This document shows positions 26,926 to 35,496 of a DNA stretch of 64,000 bases, in pieces. Position numbers and translations under genes: made by a program. The notes under the pieces were generated by a model. The model saw only the letters and a list, made by a program, of their open reading frames with translations, searched no databases and was not told the DNA's origin. Position 1 is the stretch's first letter. Every line of letters begins with the position of its first letter. Source of the DNA: JAUWGC01 sp963753055 (GTDB lineage: Bacteria; Bacteroidota; Bacteroidia; Bacteroidales; B18-G4); the NCBI GenBank assembly GCA_963753055.1, contig CAVWAP010000001.1, positions 930,001 to 994,000 of the forward strand, in the 5' to 3' direction.

Positions 26926-28602
26926 TTACTTAATGTCATAAATAGTGAATTCCGTTTGCTTTTTCTGTTCTTCGTCCTTTTTTGCTTTTTCAGGACTGTG
27001 TAATTGCATGGGCCGGCTTAGCTTTTGAATTATCTTCTGTTGCTTGCGATAGTAAGGCAAGGAAATGGATGGTGTTGCTTTACCTGCCAGTATCTTTTTG
27101 TCAAGGTTTTCATAAATATCTTCCACTTCATCAATGGCCAGCTGGATTGATAGATGGATATAATCATGTATTTCCTGCTTGAGCTTTTGAAATGATTTGG
27201 AATTCATTAGATTTTCTGAGATCAGGCTATACATCGTGTCCAGGGCATGGATCAGGTCATCTGCATTCAATCCTGAGGCAAACATTTCCATAGCCACATT
27301 GTCGATGTATTTTATCATTAAGCTTCGGTCTCCGCTTCTTATAGACGCTAAAAGCAAATGAAAAATAGTACTGATGAAGGTTTGCAATTGCTCGTCAGAG
27401 ATCTTCCTGTAATTGCTCAGGATTATTTTCCCTTCTTCCAATTTAATTGTTTCAACCATTCCGGTAACGAAATTATCAGTGCGACTCCTTAAGTATTCAT
27501 AAATGATCAGGTTGGGACGTTGAGTTGTTGTCTTGAAGGCAGCTTCATTTCTATTCTTCCATTCATTTGGAAAGTTTTTATTATTGACCAGCAAAAACAA
27601 CATTCTTCTTAGAAGCATGTACCTTGGTGTTGGCTCCCAGTTTAATTCTTTCCGGGTATATGATGCATCGATACTGAGCTGCTGGTCAATATACTTAAGC
27701 ATCCATGGTTGTTCAAATGGTTTTGGTATAAATCCAAGCTGATGAAGGAAATTCCTGGCAATCATTCCGGGGTATGCAAGGATTCTTGATACCATCATTG
27801 GATTCTTGCTCTGCCCATAATATTCCCTTGTTGAAGTGATAAACAGGTCAAGGTGTGTAATGGGTTGGTCAGGACTGGCAATATAAACATCGAACGCAGG
27901 CAGCGCATTACTTTTTTTGATTATTGTCAGGAGCAATTTGACGAGATCATTAATATGAAGATAGGTGATCGCGGATTTACCTTTTCCTCCTAAGATCTTA
28001 TGGTTCCATTTTTTTGCAAGCCAGGTAGAAAGGAACTTGTAAAGGGGGGCAAATTCACACCAATCGCTGAATATGGCAGCAAAGCGTACTGAGGAAGTAG
28101 AAAAATGTTTACTGTATTCCAAAAGGAGCTCTTCACCTATTCTTTTACTTTCTGCATATGCGTAGTTGGCATCCAGGGGAGATTTCTCATCCACGAATTT
28201 CCCTTTTACAGGAAACTCACAGGCTGCTACTGAGCTGGCGAAAATAAACCGCTTGATTTTAAGTAACCGTGATAGCTCAAGTACATTCCTTGTTCCTTCT
28301 ATGTTTGTAAGGAGATATTCAGGTTTATCCTTGTAATCATAATCATAATATCCTGCCAGGTGTACCACAAAATCAGCCCCGCCCTGTTCAAGTATGTAGT
28401 CAGCGATCTCACGAATAAGGCTGGCATTAGAGATATCCCATTGGATCCATTGTACATTGGGATGATAAGGTACACCGGCTTCATGTCCGGACCTCCTGGC
28501 AATGCCAATGATTGAGAACCTGTCTTTTGTATATTCCAGAAAGCTTTTTCCGATAAATCCCGAGGCTCCTGTTACAATTATGGTATGTTGTGTCTGAGGC
28601 AT
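26926..28602 (-). CDS. NAD-dependent epimerase/dehydratase (extended SDR) with helical C-terminal extension
   Basis: A 558-residue protein. Residues 1-340 form an extended SDR: GASGFIGKSF for nucleotide binding and YAYAESKRIG containing the catalytic Tyr and Lys. Residues about 365-558 are an all-helical extension unrelated to ordinary epimerases. Part of it (FISTIFHLLLASIRSGDRSL) faintly recalls RsbRD/sensor-type helical domains. The last 30 residues are highly charged. It lies between the two hydrogenase operons on the opposite strand, sharing a transcript with the small membrane protein gene 2 bp upstream. Substrate unknown. Confidence 0.75.
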   Translation of the reverse strand: MPQTQHTIIVTGASGFIGKSFLEYTKDRFSIIGIARRSGHEAGVPYHPNVQWIQWDISNASLIREIADYILEQGGADFVVHLAGYYDYDYKDKPEYLLTNIEGTRNVLELSRLLKIKRFIFASSVAACEFPVKGKFVDEKSPLDANYAYAESKRIGEELLLEYSKHFSTSSVRFAAIFSDWCEFAPLYKFLSTWLAKKWNHKILGGKGKSAITYLHINDLVKLLLTIIKKSNALPAFDVYIASPDQPITHLDLFITSTREYYGQSKNPMMVSRILAYPGMIARNFLHQLGFIPKPFEQPWMLKYIDQQLSIDASYTRKELNWEPTPRYMLLRRMLFLLVNNKNFPNEWKNRNEAAFKTTTQRPNLIIYEYLRSRTDNFVTGMVETIKLEEGKIILSNYRKISDEQLQTFISTIFHLLLASIRSGDRSLMIKYIDNVAMEMFASGLNADDLIHALDTMYSLISENLMNSKSFQKLKQEIHDYIHLSIQLAIDEVEDIYENLDKKILAGKATPSISLPYYRKQQKIIQKLSRPMQLHSPEKAKKDEEQKKQTEFTIYDIK

Positions 28603-28604
28603 GG

Positions 28605-29003
28605 CTATTTCTGGTTTCCAATTTTAAAGCCTGTGTAAGCGATCCACAGCACAATAGCCATAATCAAATCACCAAACCCAAAGATTATTACAAGCAGGAT
28701 ATGTTCAATGAATAGATAGTATGTCAACAAGAATATAGCTGCAATTGATTTTGCGATAATTATAAAACTTATCAGTATACCATCCGAATCCAATTTTTGA
28801 GCAGCAAGGATATAGCAAACTGCCATAACGACGTGGAAAATGCCACTTTGGGTCGTGAAAAATCTATTTGTTATAATGAAGCCAAAATAGGCCAGACTGT
28901 CCTCAGGTAATATTATCAGCAGCAATCCAGCAGTAAGTGAGTGGATTGCAAATAGATACAACAATACTTTTAACCATATCCGGATTTTATCTGAATCTGG
29001 CAT
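28605..29003 (-). CDS. Four-helix membrane protein of unknown function
   Basis: A 132-residue protein with four predicted membrane helices and almost no loops, ending in a short basic tail (FKIGNQK). It loosely resembles small DUF4345/DoxX-like membrane proteins, but I see no diagnostic motif. It is 2 bp upstream of the SDR fusion gene and divergent from the hox operon. Confidence 0.6.
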   Translation of the reverse strand: MPDSDKIRIWLKVLLYLFAIHSLTAGLLLIILPEDSLAYFGFIITNRFFTTQSGIFHVVMAVCYILAAQKLDSDGILISFIIIAKSIAAIFLLTYYLFIEHILLVIIFGFGDLIMAIVLWIAYTGFKIGNQK

Positions 29004-29119
29004 GTTATTGTTAAGTCTTTTGTTTTGTTATTGCTTGATTCTCAGTAATAAATATACAAAATATTTCTTTATTCAATATACATTGTATAATTTGAAATGG
29101 TTCTAAATTTTTTTTAATG

Positions 29120-29150
29120 GTTGTCAATAATCAAAAGAAGCTTAATTTTG
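29120..29150 (+). promoter_or_regulatory. Bacteroidota-type promoter of the hox operon
   Basis: A GTTG -33 element (29120-29123) and a TAATTTTG -7 element (29143-29150) are separated by 19 bp. The predicted start site falls at about 29156, inside the Rex-type palindrome at 29153-29170. Confidence 0.55.
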
Positions 29151-29152
29151 CC

Positions 29153-29170
29153 CTGTTAAAAATTTAACAG
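29153..29170. promoter_or_regulatory. Rex operator candidate over the hox start site
   Basis: An 18-bp inverted repeat, CTGTTAA-AAAT-TTAACAG, with perfect 7-bp arms, matches the Rex consensus TTGTKAA-N4-TTMACAA except for the outermost base of each arm. It lies immediately downstream of the -7 element, where a repressor would block initiation. Rex is encoded in this window at 10462-11091. Confidence 0.6.
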
Positions 29171-29208
29171 TAATTTACAAAGGTCAAATCACCCGAAATT
29201 TGTTTTTT

Positions 29209-31014
29209 ATGAAAGAAAAAATTCAAAGTTTAATTAAAAAGTTTAGCAACGATAGAGGCCGATTGATGGACATCTTGCTGGAAGTCCAGGGAGTCTATAA
29301 CCATATACCGGATGAGGCTATTGAAATCATTGCTGACCATCTTGATCTTTCTAAGGTTGATGTTGAGCAGACTATTACCTTTTATCACTTTTTCACTAGA
29401 AAAAGCGTTGGAAAAATATCCATATACCTGAATGATAGCGCAGTAGCTAACATGAACGGGAGGAAAGAAGTTGCCATGGCTTTTGAAAAAGAATTAGGTA
29501 TTGACTTCAATTCTGTCACAGAAGATGGCTCGATTGGATTATGGGATACTGCTGACATTGGAATGAATGATCAGGAACCTGCGGCCTTAATCAACGGAAC
29601 TGTTTTTACTAAACTTAATGCCGCAAAGACAAAAGAAATAGTCCGTGGAATTAAGAATGGTAAAGATATACAGGAGTTATCTGAAGAAGTTGGAGATGGA
29701 AAGAATGCCCATGATTTGATCAATTCCATGGTCAACAACAATATCCGTAAAAAGGGACCTGTTCTTTTTTCTGACTATGAGGTTGGAATGGCGATTAAGC
29801 ATACGGTAGCCTGCACACCCGAGCATATCATTGACGAAGTCAAGAAGTCAAATATTCGGGGTAGAGGTGGAGCTGGGTTCCCTGCTGGTTTGAAATGGGA
29901 GTTTTGCCGCCAATCTTCGGGTGATGAAGTTTACCTGGTTTGTAATGCAGATGAAGGTGAGCCTGGAACATTCAAAGAAAGGGTGATATTGACAGAATTA
30001 CCAAAACTCTTATTTGAGGGTATGGTAATAGCAGGTTATTCTTTAAATGCGAAGGAAGGAATACTTTATCTCAGGTATGAATATAAATATATGAAAGCCT
30101 ACCTGGAAAACATCCTCCAGGAAATGAGGAATCTTAATCTACTGGGAAAAGGGATTGCCGGCAAGGTAGGTTTTGACTTTGATATCAGGATTCAACTTGG
30201 TGCTGGTGCTTATGTTTGTGGAGAAGAGTCTGGCCTGATAGAATCAATGGAGGGAAAACGTGGCGAACCAAGAAACCGTCCACCATTCCCAGTTCAGAAA
30301 GGATATAGAAATATGCCAACTGTAGTTAATAATGTTGAGACATTATGCTCGGTGGTTAAGATTATTCTCAATGGTTCAGATTGGTTTAAGGCGATGGGAA
30401 CCAAAGAATCTGCTGGCACAAAGTTACTCAGCATATCCGGTGATTGCAAGAAACCAGGTGTTTATGAAATTGAATGGGGAATGACCATCAATGACATGCT
30501 TACAATGGTTGGTGCAACAAGTGTACAAGCAGTTCAGGTTGGAGGTCCATCCGGTACATGCATTGACCCATCACAGTTTAAAAGAAAAATTGCGTTTGAA
30601 GATCTCGCAACCGGTGGCTCGATAATCATTATTGGAAAGCATCGCGACCTGCTGAAAGAATGTGTTTTGAACTTCATGAATTTCTTCATCGAAGAATCAT
30701 GCAGCTCTTGCGGACCATGCCGCTCACTGACAGTGATCCTGAGGAATAAACTGGTTAAGATCCTGAGCGGTAATGGAGTGAAAAGTGATATTGATGAACT
30801 CTATACCTGGTCGCAATTCGAAAAGGCTGCAAACAGGTGTGGCCTTGGGCAGACTGCTGCCAACCCGATCCTGACTACTATTGAAAACTTCAGGAGCTTA
30901 TATGAAGATTTGATCAAGTCAGATGAGGAATACCTTTCAGAATTCAATATGGAACAGGCAGTTGCAGATTCTTGTGAAGTGGTAGGCAGGGTTCCAAATA
31001 TTAAAAGCCATTAA
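29209..31014 (+). CDS. hoxF: NAD-linked hydrogenase diaphorase subunit HoxF (NuoE-NuoF fusion)
   Basis: A 601-residue protein. The N-terminal NuoE-like thioredoxin fold (1-150) is followed by a NuoF domain with the FMN/NADH loop RGRGGAGFPAGLKW (from residue 217), NADEGEPGTFKER and a [4Fe-4S] site at Cys498/501/504/544. It exchanges hydride with NAD(P)+. All four NuoE [2Fe-2S] cysteines are missing: the sites read YLNDSAVANMNG and TADIGMNDQEP. ATG 29209 is chosen over the TTG at 29200. First gene of the hoxFUYH operon. Confidence 0.9.
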   Translation: MKEKIQSLIKKFSNDRGRLMDILLEVQGVYNHIPDEAIEIIADHLDLSKVDVEQTITFYHFFTRKSVGKISIYLNDSAVANMNGRKEVAMAFEKELGIDFNSVTEDGSIGLWDTADIGMNDQEPAALINGTVFTKLNAAKTKEIVRGIKNGKDIQELSEEVGDGKNAHDLINSMVNNNIRKKGPVLFSDYEVGMAIKHTVACTPEHIIDEVKKSNIRGRGGAGFPAGLKWEFCRQSSGDEVYLVCNADEGEPGTFKERVILTELPKLLFEGMVIAGYSLNAKEGILYLRYEYKYMKAYLENILQEMRNLNLLGKGIAGKVGFDFDIRIQLGAGAYVCGEESGLIESMEGKRGEPRNRPPFPVQKGYRNMPTVVNNVETLCSVVKIILNGSDWFKAMGTKESAGTKLLSISGDCKKPGVYEIEWGMTINDMLTMVGATSVQAVQVGGPSGTCIDPSQFKRKIAFEDLATGGSIIIIGKHRDLLKECVLNFMNFFIEESCSSCGPCRSLTVILRNKLVKILSGNGVKSDIDELYTWSQFEKAANRCGLGQTAANPILTTIENFRSLYEDLIKSDEEYLSEFNMEQAVADSCEVVGRVPNIKSH

Positions 31015-31045
31015 TTAACACTGAATAATAAAAGTATTTAACGAT

Positions 31046-31750
31046 ATGAGCAACAACGGAAAAATAAAATTTGTCATTGACGGAAAAACGTGTTACGCTG
31101 ATCCGGGGCAGTCAGTTATTGATGCAGCCAAGGCCAATGACGTTTATATCCCCTCATTATGCCATGTTGAAGGCGTTAAACCAGCTGGTTCATGCCGTAT
31201 CTGTAATGTAAAAGTGAATGGCAGGAACATGACTGCCTGTACTACACCTGTCGCAGAAGGTATGATCATTGAAAATGAGATTGAAGAATTAAACGAGCTG
31301 CGTAAAGCCATCATCGAAGTATTGTTCGTTTCAGGTAATCATTTTTGTCCGGCTTGTGAAAAGAGTGGTAGTTGCGAACTACAGGCGCTGGGCTATCGCT
31401 ACCAGATGATGGTGCCCAGGTTCCCTTATGAATTCCCAATCAAGGGTGTAGATGCCAGGCCTGACTTGATCTTTCACGATCGAAACAGGTGTGTCATGTG
31501 CAAAAGATGCGTACGTACGGTTACTAAAGACGGCAAAAATGTTTTTGCATACCACAGCAGGGGAGGAGACCACCTCCATATTGTCATGGATGAAGAGCTA
31601 GCCTCTCAGCTTACCGAACAGGAAGCCAGTGAAGCCATGGCTATCTGTCCAGTTGGTGCAATCCTGAAAAAAGAACAAGGCTATAATGTACCGATTGGTG
31701 AGCGGAAATATGATAAAACCCCAATCGGAAGTGAAATTGAAAATAAATAA
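31046..31750 (+). CDS. hoxU: NAD-linked hydrogenase electron-transfer subunit HoxU
   Basis: A 234-residue NuoG-N-like protein. It has a plant-type [2Fe-2S] site (CHVEGVKPAGSCRIC plus a later Cys), an HFCPACEKSGSC site of the His/Cys3 [4Fe-4S] type, and a CVMCKRC...CPVGA [4Fe-4S] site. It wires HoxF to HoxY. Length agrees with HoxU rather than full NuoG. Confidence 0.9.
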   Translation: MSNNGKIKFVIDGKTCYADPGQSVIDAAKANDVYIPSLCHVEGVKPAGSCRICNVKVNGRNMTACTTPVAEGMIIENEIEELNELRKAIIEVLFVSGNHFCPACEKSGSCELQALGYRYQMMVPRFPYEFPIKGVDARPDLIFHDRNRCVMCKRCVRTVTKDGKNVFAYHSRGGDHLHIVMDEELASQLTEQEASEAMAICPVGAILKKEQGYNVPIGERKYDKTPIGSEIENK

Positions 31751-31771
31751 CTTAATATAGGAGAAAGTAAA

Positions 31772-32320
31772 ATGAGTAAACCAGTTGTAGCAACAACTTC
31801 ACTAGCAGGTTGCTTCGGTTGCCACATGTCTTTATTAGATATTGATGAAAGGATTCTTCAATTGATTGAATTGGTGGAATTTAATAAGTCTCCTATCGAT
31901 GATATTAAGACTTTTACCAAACAGTGCGATATAGGCCTTATCGAAGGTGGATGTTGCAATAGTGAAAATATTGAAGTATTAAAAGACTTCAGGAAAAACT
32001 GCAAGATTCTTGTATCTCTGGGAGAGTGTGCTATCATGGGTGGTTTACCTGCCTTACGGAATGGCATCCCGGTGAAAGAGTGTATCGATGAAGCCTACCT
32101 TAATGGTCCAACGGTTGGATTGAATAAAGAAAAGATCCTTCCAAATGATGATGAATTGCCAATGATCCTTGATAAGGTGTATCCATGCCATGAAATCGTC
32201 AAGATTGATTATTACCTGCCCGGTTGCCCTCCAAGAGCTGACCTGATCTGGAATGCACTTGTAGCCCTTGTTACCGGCGATGAGCTGAAATTACCTTATG
32301 AAGTTGTAAAATTTGATTAA
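31772..32320 (+). CDS. hoxY: [NiFe] hydrogenase small subunit HoxY (group 3d)
   Basis: A 182-residue small subunit containing only the proximal [4Fe-4S] site: GCFGCHMSLLD, EGGCCNSEN, GECAIMGG and PGCPPRAD. This compact form is typical of bidirectional NAD-reducing hydrogenases. It has a good Shine-Dalgarno (TAGGAGA) and lies 21 bp after hoxU. Confidence 0.9.
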   Translation: MSKPVVATTSLAGCFGCHMSLLDIDERILQLIELVEFNKSPIDDIKTFTKQCDIGLIEGGCCNSENIEVLKDFRKNCKILVSLGECAIMGGLPALRNGIPVKECIDEAYLNGPTVGLNKEKILPNDDELPMILDKVYPCHEIVKIDYYLPGCPPRADLIWNALVALVTGDELKLPYEVVKFD

Positions 32321-32334
32321 AAGGAGATACGGAT

Positions 32335-33786
32335 ATGTCAAAGAAAATCACCATAGAACCGGTAACGCGTGTTGAAGGGCACGGAAAAGTTACTATCCAT
32401 CTGGATGAACAGAATAATGTGGTTGACTCAAGATTGCATATTGTTGAGTTTCGCGGTTTCGAACGCTTTGTCCAGGGCAGGCCTTATTGGGAAGCACCAG
32501 TATTGGTTCAACGTTTATGTGGGATCTGCCCTGTGAGCCACCACCTTGCTGCAGCAAAAGCGCTTGATGTAATTGTTGGTGCAGGAACAGGCGATGGTCT
32601 CACTCCAACAGGCGAAAAAATGAGGCGCCTGATGCATTATGGGCAAATGTTCCAATCACATGCACTTCACTTCTTTCACCTTGTATCACCTGATTTGCTT
32701 TTCGGAATTGATGCCGATCCGGCAATCAGGAACGTCATAGGTGTAGCCCTGGAACACAAAGATCTTGCTGTGCAGGGTGTGATGATGCGTAAATACGGAC
32801 AGGAAGTTATTCGGGCTACCGCCGGAAAGAAAATCCATGGCACCGGTGCAATTCCAGGTGGGATAAACAAACATCTTACTGCTGAAGATAAAGAAGCTTT
32901 CCTTCATGGACCAGATCCAATGAACATTGAAAAGATGATTGATTGGTCACAAGGTATCCTGGATTTCTTTAAAGATTACTATAAGAAGAACAAAGACTTC
33001 ATTGATGGTTTTGCATCATTCCCATCAAACCACCTGAGCCTGGTTAGAAAGGATGGTGCCCTCGATCTTTATCATGGTGTCTTGAGAGCTGTTGACTCCG
33101 AAGGTAATAAAATACTTGATGATGTTAACTACCAGGATTATGAAGAATATATTGAAGAAGAAGTTCGCTCCTGGAGTTATATGAAGTTTCCATACCTCAA
33201 GTCTCTGGGTAAGGAAAAAGGCTGGTACAGAGTAGGTCCGCTTGCAAGGCTAAATACTTGTGACTTTATTCCAACACCGCTTGCACAGGCTGAGTTTGAA
33301 CAGTACAAAGCACTCACCAATGGGAAACCAAACAACTATTGCATGCATTATCATTATGCAAGGTTGATTGAAACACTTCACTCTGCTGAGATGATGAAGA
33401 AGCTTTTAAATGATCCGGACCTGATGGAAGGCGAACTGGTGAAGAAGGGAACAAAAGTGAATAAAGGTGTTGGACTGATTGAAGCCCCGAGGGGAACATT
33501 GTTCCACCATTACGAAATCAATGAAAATGATCAGTTAACCAAGGCTAACCTGATCGTCTCAACAACCAATAACAATGAACCTATGAACCGGTCAGTGAAT
33601 AAGGTGGCCAATTCATGGATGAATGGCAAGTCTGAGATTACTGAGCCAATGATGAACGCCGTAGAGGTCGCCATCCGTGCATACGATCCATGCCTAAGCT
33701 GCGCAACGCATGCGCTGGGTAAGATGCCATTGGAAGTTTCATTGTATGATGCCAGCAACAACCTGGTTGACAGGAAAAGGACCTGA
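32335..33786 (+). CDS. hoxH: [NiFe] hydrogenase large subunit HoxH (group 3d)
   Basis: A 483-residue catalytic subunit with Ni-Fe ligands Cys62/Cys65 (LCGICPVSHH) and Cys453/Cys456 (DPCLSCATH). A C-terminal extension of about 24 residues awaits cleavage. Conserved RVEGHGKVTIHL opens the protein. Couples H2 to NAD+/NADH through HoxY-U-F in the cytoplasm. Confidence 0.93.
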   Translation: MSKKITIEPVTRVEGHGKVTIHLDEQNNVVDSRLHIVEFRGFERFVQGRPYWEAPVLVQRLCGICPVSHHLAAAKALDVIVGAGTGDGLTPTGEKMRRLMHYGQMFQSHALHFFHLVSPDLLFGIDADPAIRNVIGVALEHKDLAVQGVMMRKYGQEVIRATAGKKIHGTGAIPGGINKHLTAEDKEAFLHGPDPMNIEKMIDWSQGILDFFKDYYKKNKDFIDGFASFPSNHLSLVRKDGALDLYHGVLRAVDSEGNKILDDVNYQDYEEYIEEEVRSWSYMKFPYLKSLGKEKGWYRVGPLARLNTCDFIPTPLAQAEFEQYKALTNGKPNNYCMHYHYARLIETLHSAEMMKKLLNDPDLMEGELVKKGTKVNKGVGLIEAPRGTLFHHYEINENDQLTKANLIVSTTNNNEPMNRSVNKVANSWMNGKSEITEPMMNAVEVAIRAYDPCLSCATHALGKMPLEVSLYDASNNLVDRKRT

Positions 33787-33794
33787 TTGATTCC

Positions 33795-34280
33795 ATGCAG
33801 ACATTGATCTACGGATATGGAAATCCTGGCAGACAGGATGATGGATTAGGTATTAATTTTGTTAACAGGCTGGAAAAATGGTCGAATGACCTTGGCTTAA
33901 AGGGATTTGAGTTTGAGAACAATTACCAGCTAAATATTGAAGATGCAGAAGCTATTTCAGACAAAGATCTGGTGATATTTGCTGATGCATCTGAAGAAGA
34001 GATCGAGGATTTTTGCCTGAGTAAGGTCGACGGCACCGCGAAACTCACTTTTACTACACATGCAGCATCACCAGGATATATTGTAAAGCTATGCAAGGAG
34101 CTATTCAACAAAGAGCCCCTTGTATTGTTACTACATATAAAAGGTTATGAATGGGAGTTCACAGAGGGAATCTCAGAGAGAGCCAGCAATAACCTTGATA
34201 AGGCTCTTGATTACATGAAAAAGAAGCTGCAAAACGCTTCCCTGTTCATTGAATCAACAGATGAATTAAAATTGTGCTAA
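33795..34280 (+). CDS. hoxW: Hydrogenase maturation protease for HoxH (HoxW type)
   Basis: A 161-residue M52-family protease with GYGNPGRQDDGLGINF at the N-terminus and FADASEEE and FTTHAASPG segments at the other metal-binding positions. It lies 8 bp after hoxH, and is divergent in sequence from the MvhA protease at 25908, as expected since these proteases are enzyme-specific. Confidence 0.85.
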   Translation: MQTLIYGYGNPGRQDDGLGINFVNRLEKWSNDLGLKGFEFENNYQLNIEDAEAISDKDLVIFADASEEEIEDFCLSKVDGTAKLTFTTHAASPGYIVKLCKELFNKEPLVLLLHIKGYEWEFTEGISERASNNLDKALDYMKKKLQNASLFIESTDELKLC

Positions 34281-34302
34281 CTAACTATAGAATAGAAGTA
34301 TA

Positions 34303-35280
34303 ATGGACTTTTCTACAACTTACATGGGTTTAAGGCTTAGTAACCCGATTATTATAAGTAGTTCTAAACTCACCAGCGATATTAATAACATTAAAAAATG
34401 TGCAGATCAGGGCGCTGGAGCTATTGTATTGAAATCCTTGTTTGAAGAGCAATTATTAGCTGATGCCGATAAGCTTATGGATCAGGATGAAAAGTATTTC
34501 TGGTTTCCTGAAGCAGTTGATTTCATCAACGCACATTCCAAAGAGCTTGGTGTGCAAGAATATCTTAACTTAATCCGGGAAGCGAAGAAGCAAACTACCA
34601 TTCCTATCATTGCGAGTATTAATTGTAATACACCTAATGAATGGCCAAAATTTGCCACTTTGCTGCAAGAAGCCGGAATGGATGGACTGGAACTGAATAT
34701 TTCCATTATGCCTTTTGATGCTAATATCAGTAGCCAGGAAATTGAAGATACCTATGTTGAGATTATCTCTGAAGTAAAGAAATATGTAAAAGTTCCTGTT
34801 GCAGTTAAGATTGGCCCTATGTTTACTAATATCATTGGATTAGTGCATAGACTCGAAAAAGCTGGTGCTGATGCAGTAGTGCTTTTTAACCGCTTTTACC
34901 GCCCGGATATTAATATTGAAAATGAAACCGTTGTAAGAAACAGTATCCTGAGTGGATCAGAAGAGATCACTCAACCATTGCGCTGGGTGTCATTACTTGC
35001 AAACAGGGTAAAATGTGATATTGCAGGTAATACAGGTATCCATAATGCTGAAGGAGTTATTAAACATTTATTAGCAGGTGCAGCAGCAACTCAGATATGC
35101 TCAACACTCTATAATAATGGAATTGGCTATATAGATACCATGCTTTTTGATCTGGAGAAATGGATGCAGAAGCATAATTATAGCTCTGTAAAGGAATTCC
35201 ACGGTAAGATAGGTAGGGACAATGAGAATGTAGCTGCCTTTGAACGTGTGCAGTTTATGAAGAAGACGCTGACGGAATAG
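34303..35280 (+). CDS. Dihydroorotate dehydrogenase-like FMN protein
   Basis: A 325-residue TIM-barrel flavoprotein of the class 1 dihydroorotate dehydrogenase family. It has MGLRLSNPIIISSS at the start, VPVAVKIGPM and a C-terminal phosphate site in LAGAAATQICSTLY. In true class 1 enzymes the catalytic Cys lies in an N-x-SCPN loop; here the aligned segment reads LNISIMPFD, so that Cys is absent. Pyrimidine synthesis is therefore doubtful. Its place 22 bp after hoxW suggests co-expression with the NAD-linked hydrogenase. The 3' end overlaps a convergent small gene by 26 bp. Confidence 0.75.
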   Translation: MDFSTTYMGLRLSNPIIISSSKLTSDINNIKKCADQGAGAIVLKSLFEEQLLADADKLMDQDEKYFWFPEAVDFINAHSKELGVQEYLNLIREAKKQTTIPIIASINCNTPNEWPKFATLLQEAGMDGLELNISIMPFDANISSQEIEDTYVEIISEVKKYVKVPVAVKIGPMFTNIIGLVHRLEKAGADAVVLFNRFYRPDINIENETVVRNSILSGSEEITQPLRWVSLLANRVKCDIAGNTGIHNAEGVIKHLLAGAAATQICSTLYNNGIGYIDTMLFDLEKWMQKHNYSSVKEFHGKIGRDNENVAAFERVQFMKKTLTE

Positions 35281-35494
35281 CCAGTGCCTTGTTATACTGG
35301 GGGTTGTAATCCTCACCGATAACCCCGTCATCTCCTATTCGATACCCTTTTGAATTATAACCGGTCAGACGTATGTTTTGTCCTTCACAAGCACTTATGC
35401 CGATCCATTTACAATTTTGGCAATGTTTCAGACCATTGATTTGGACACCCCAGCATTCGTCATCTGACAATTTAGAAGTATCAATATTTCGCAT
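35255..35494 (-). CDS. Small Cys-containing protein of unknown function
   Basis: A 79-residue protein with four cysteines spaced C-x10-C-x2-C-x7-C in its first half (DECWGVQ, KHCQNCKW, SACEGQN), which could hold one zinc or Fe-S site. I do not recognise the family. It begins 2 bp after the nickel-transporter-like gene and so is probably in its operon. Its C-terminal end overlaps the end of the DHOD-like gene on the other strand, but the Cys-bearing part does not. Confidence 0.55.
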   Translation of the reverse strand: MRNIDTSKLSDDECWGVQINGLKHCQNCKWIGISACEGQNIRLTGYNSKGYRIGDDGVIGEDYNPQYNKALAIPSASSS

Positions 35495-35496
35495 AA

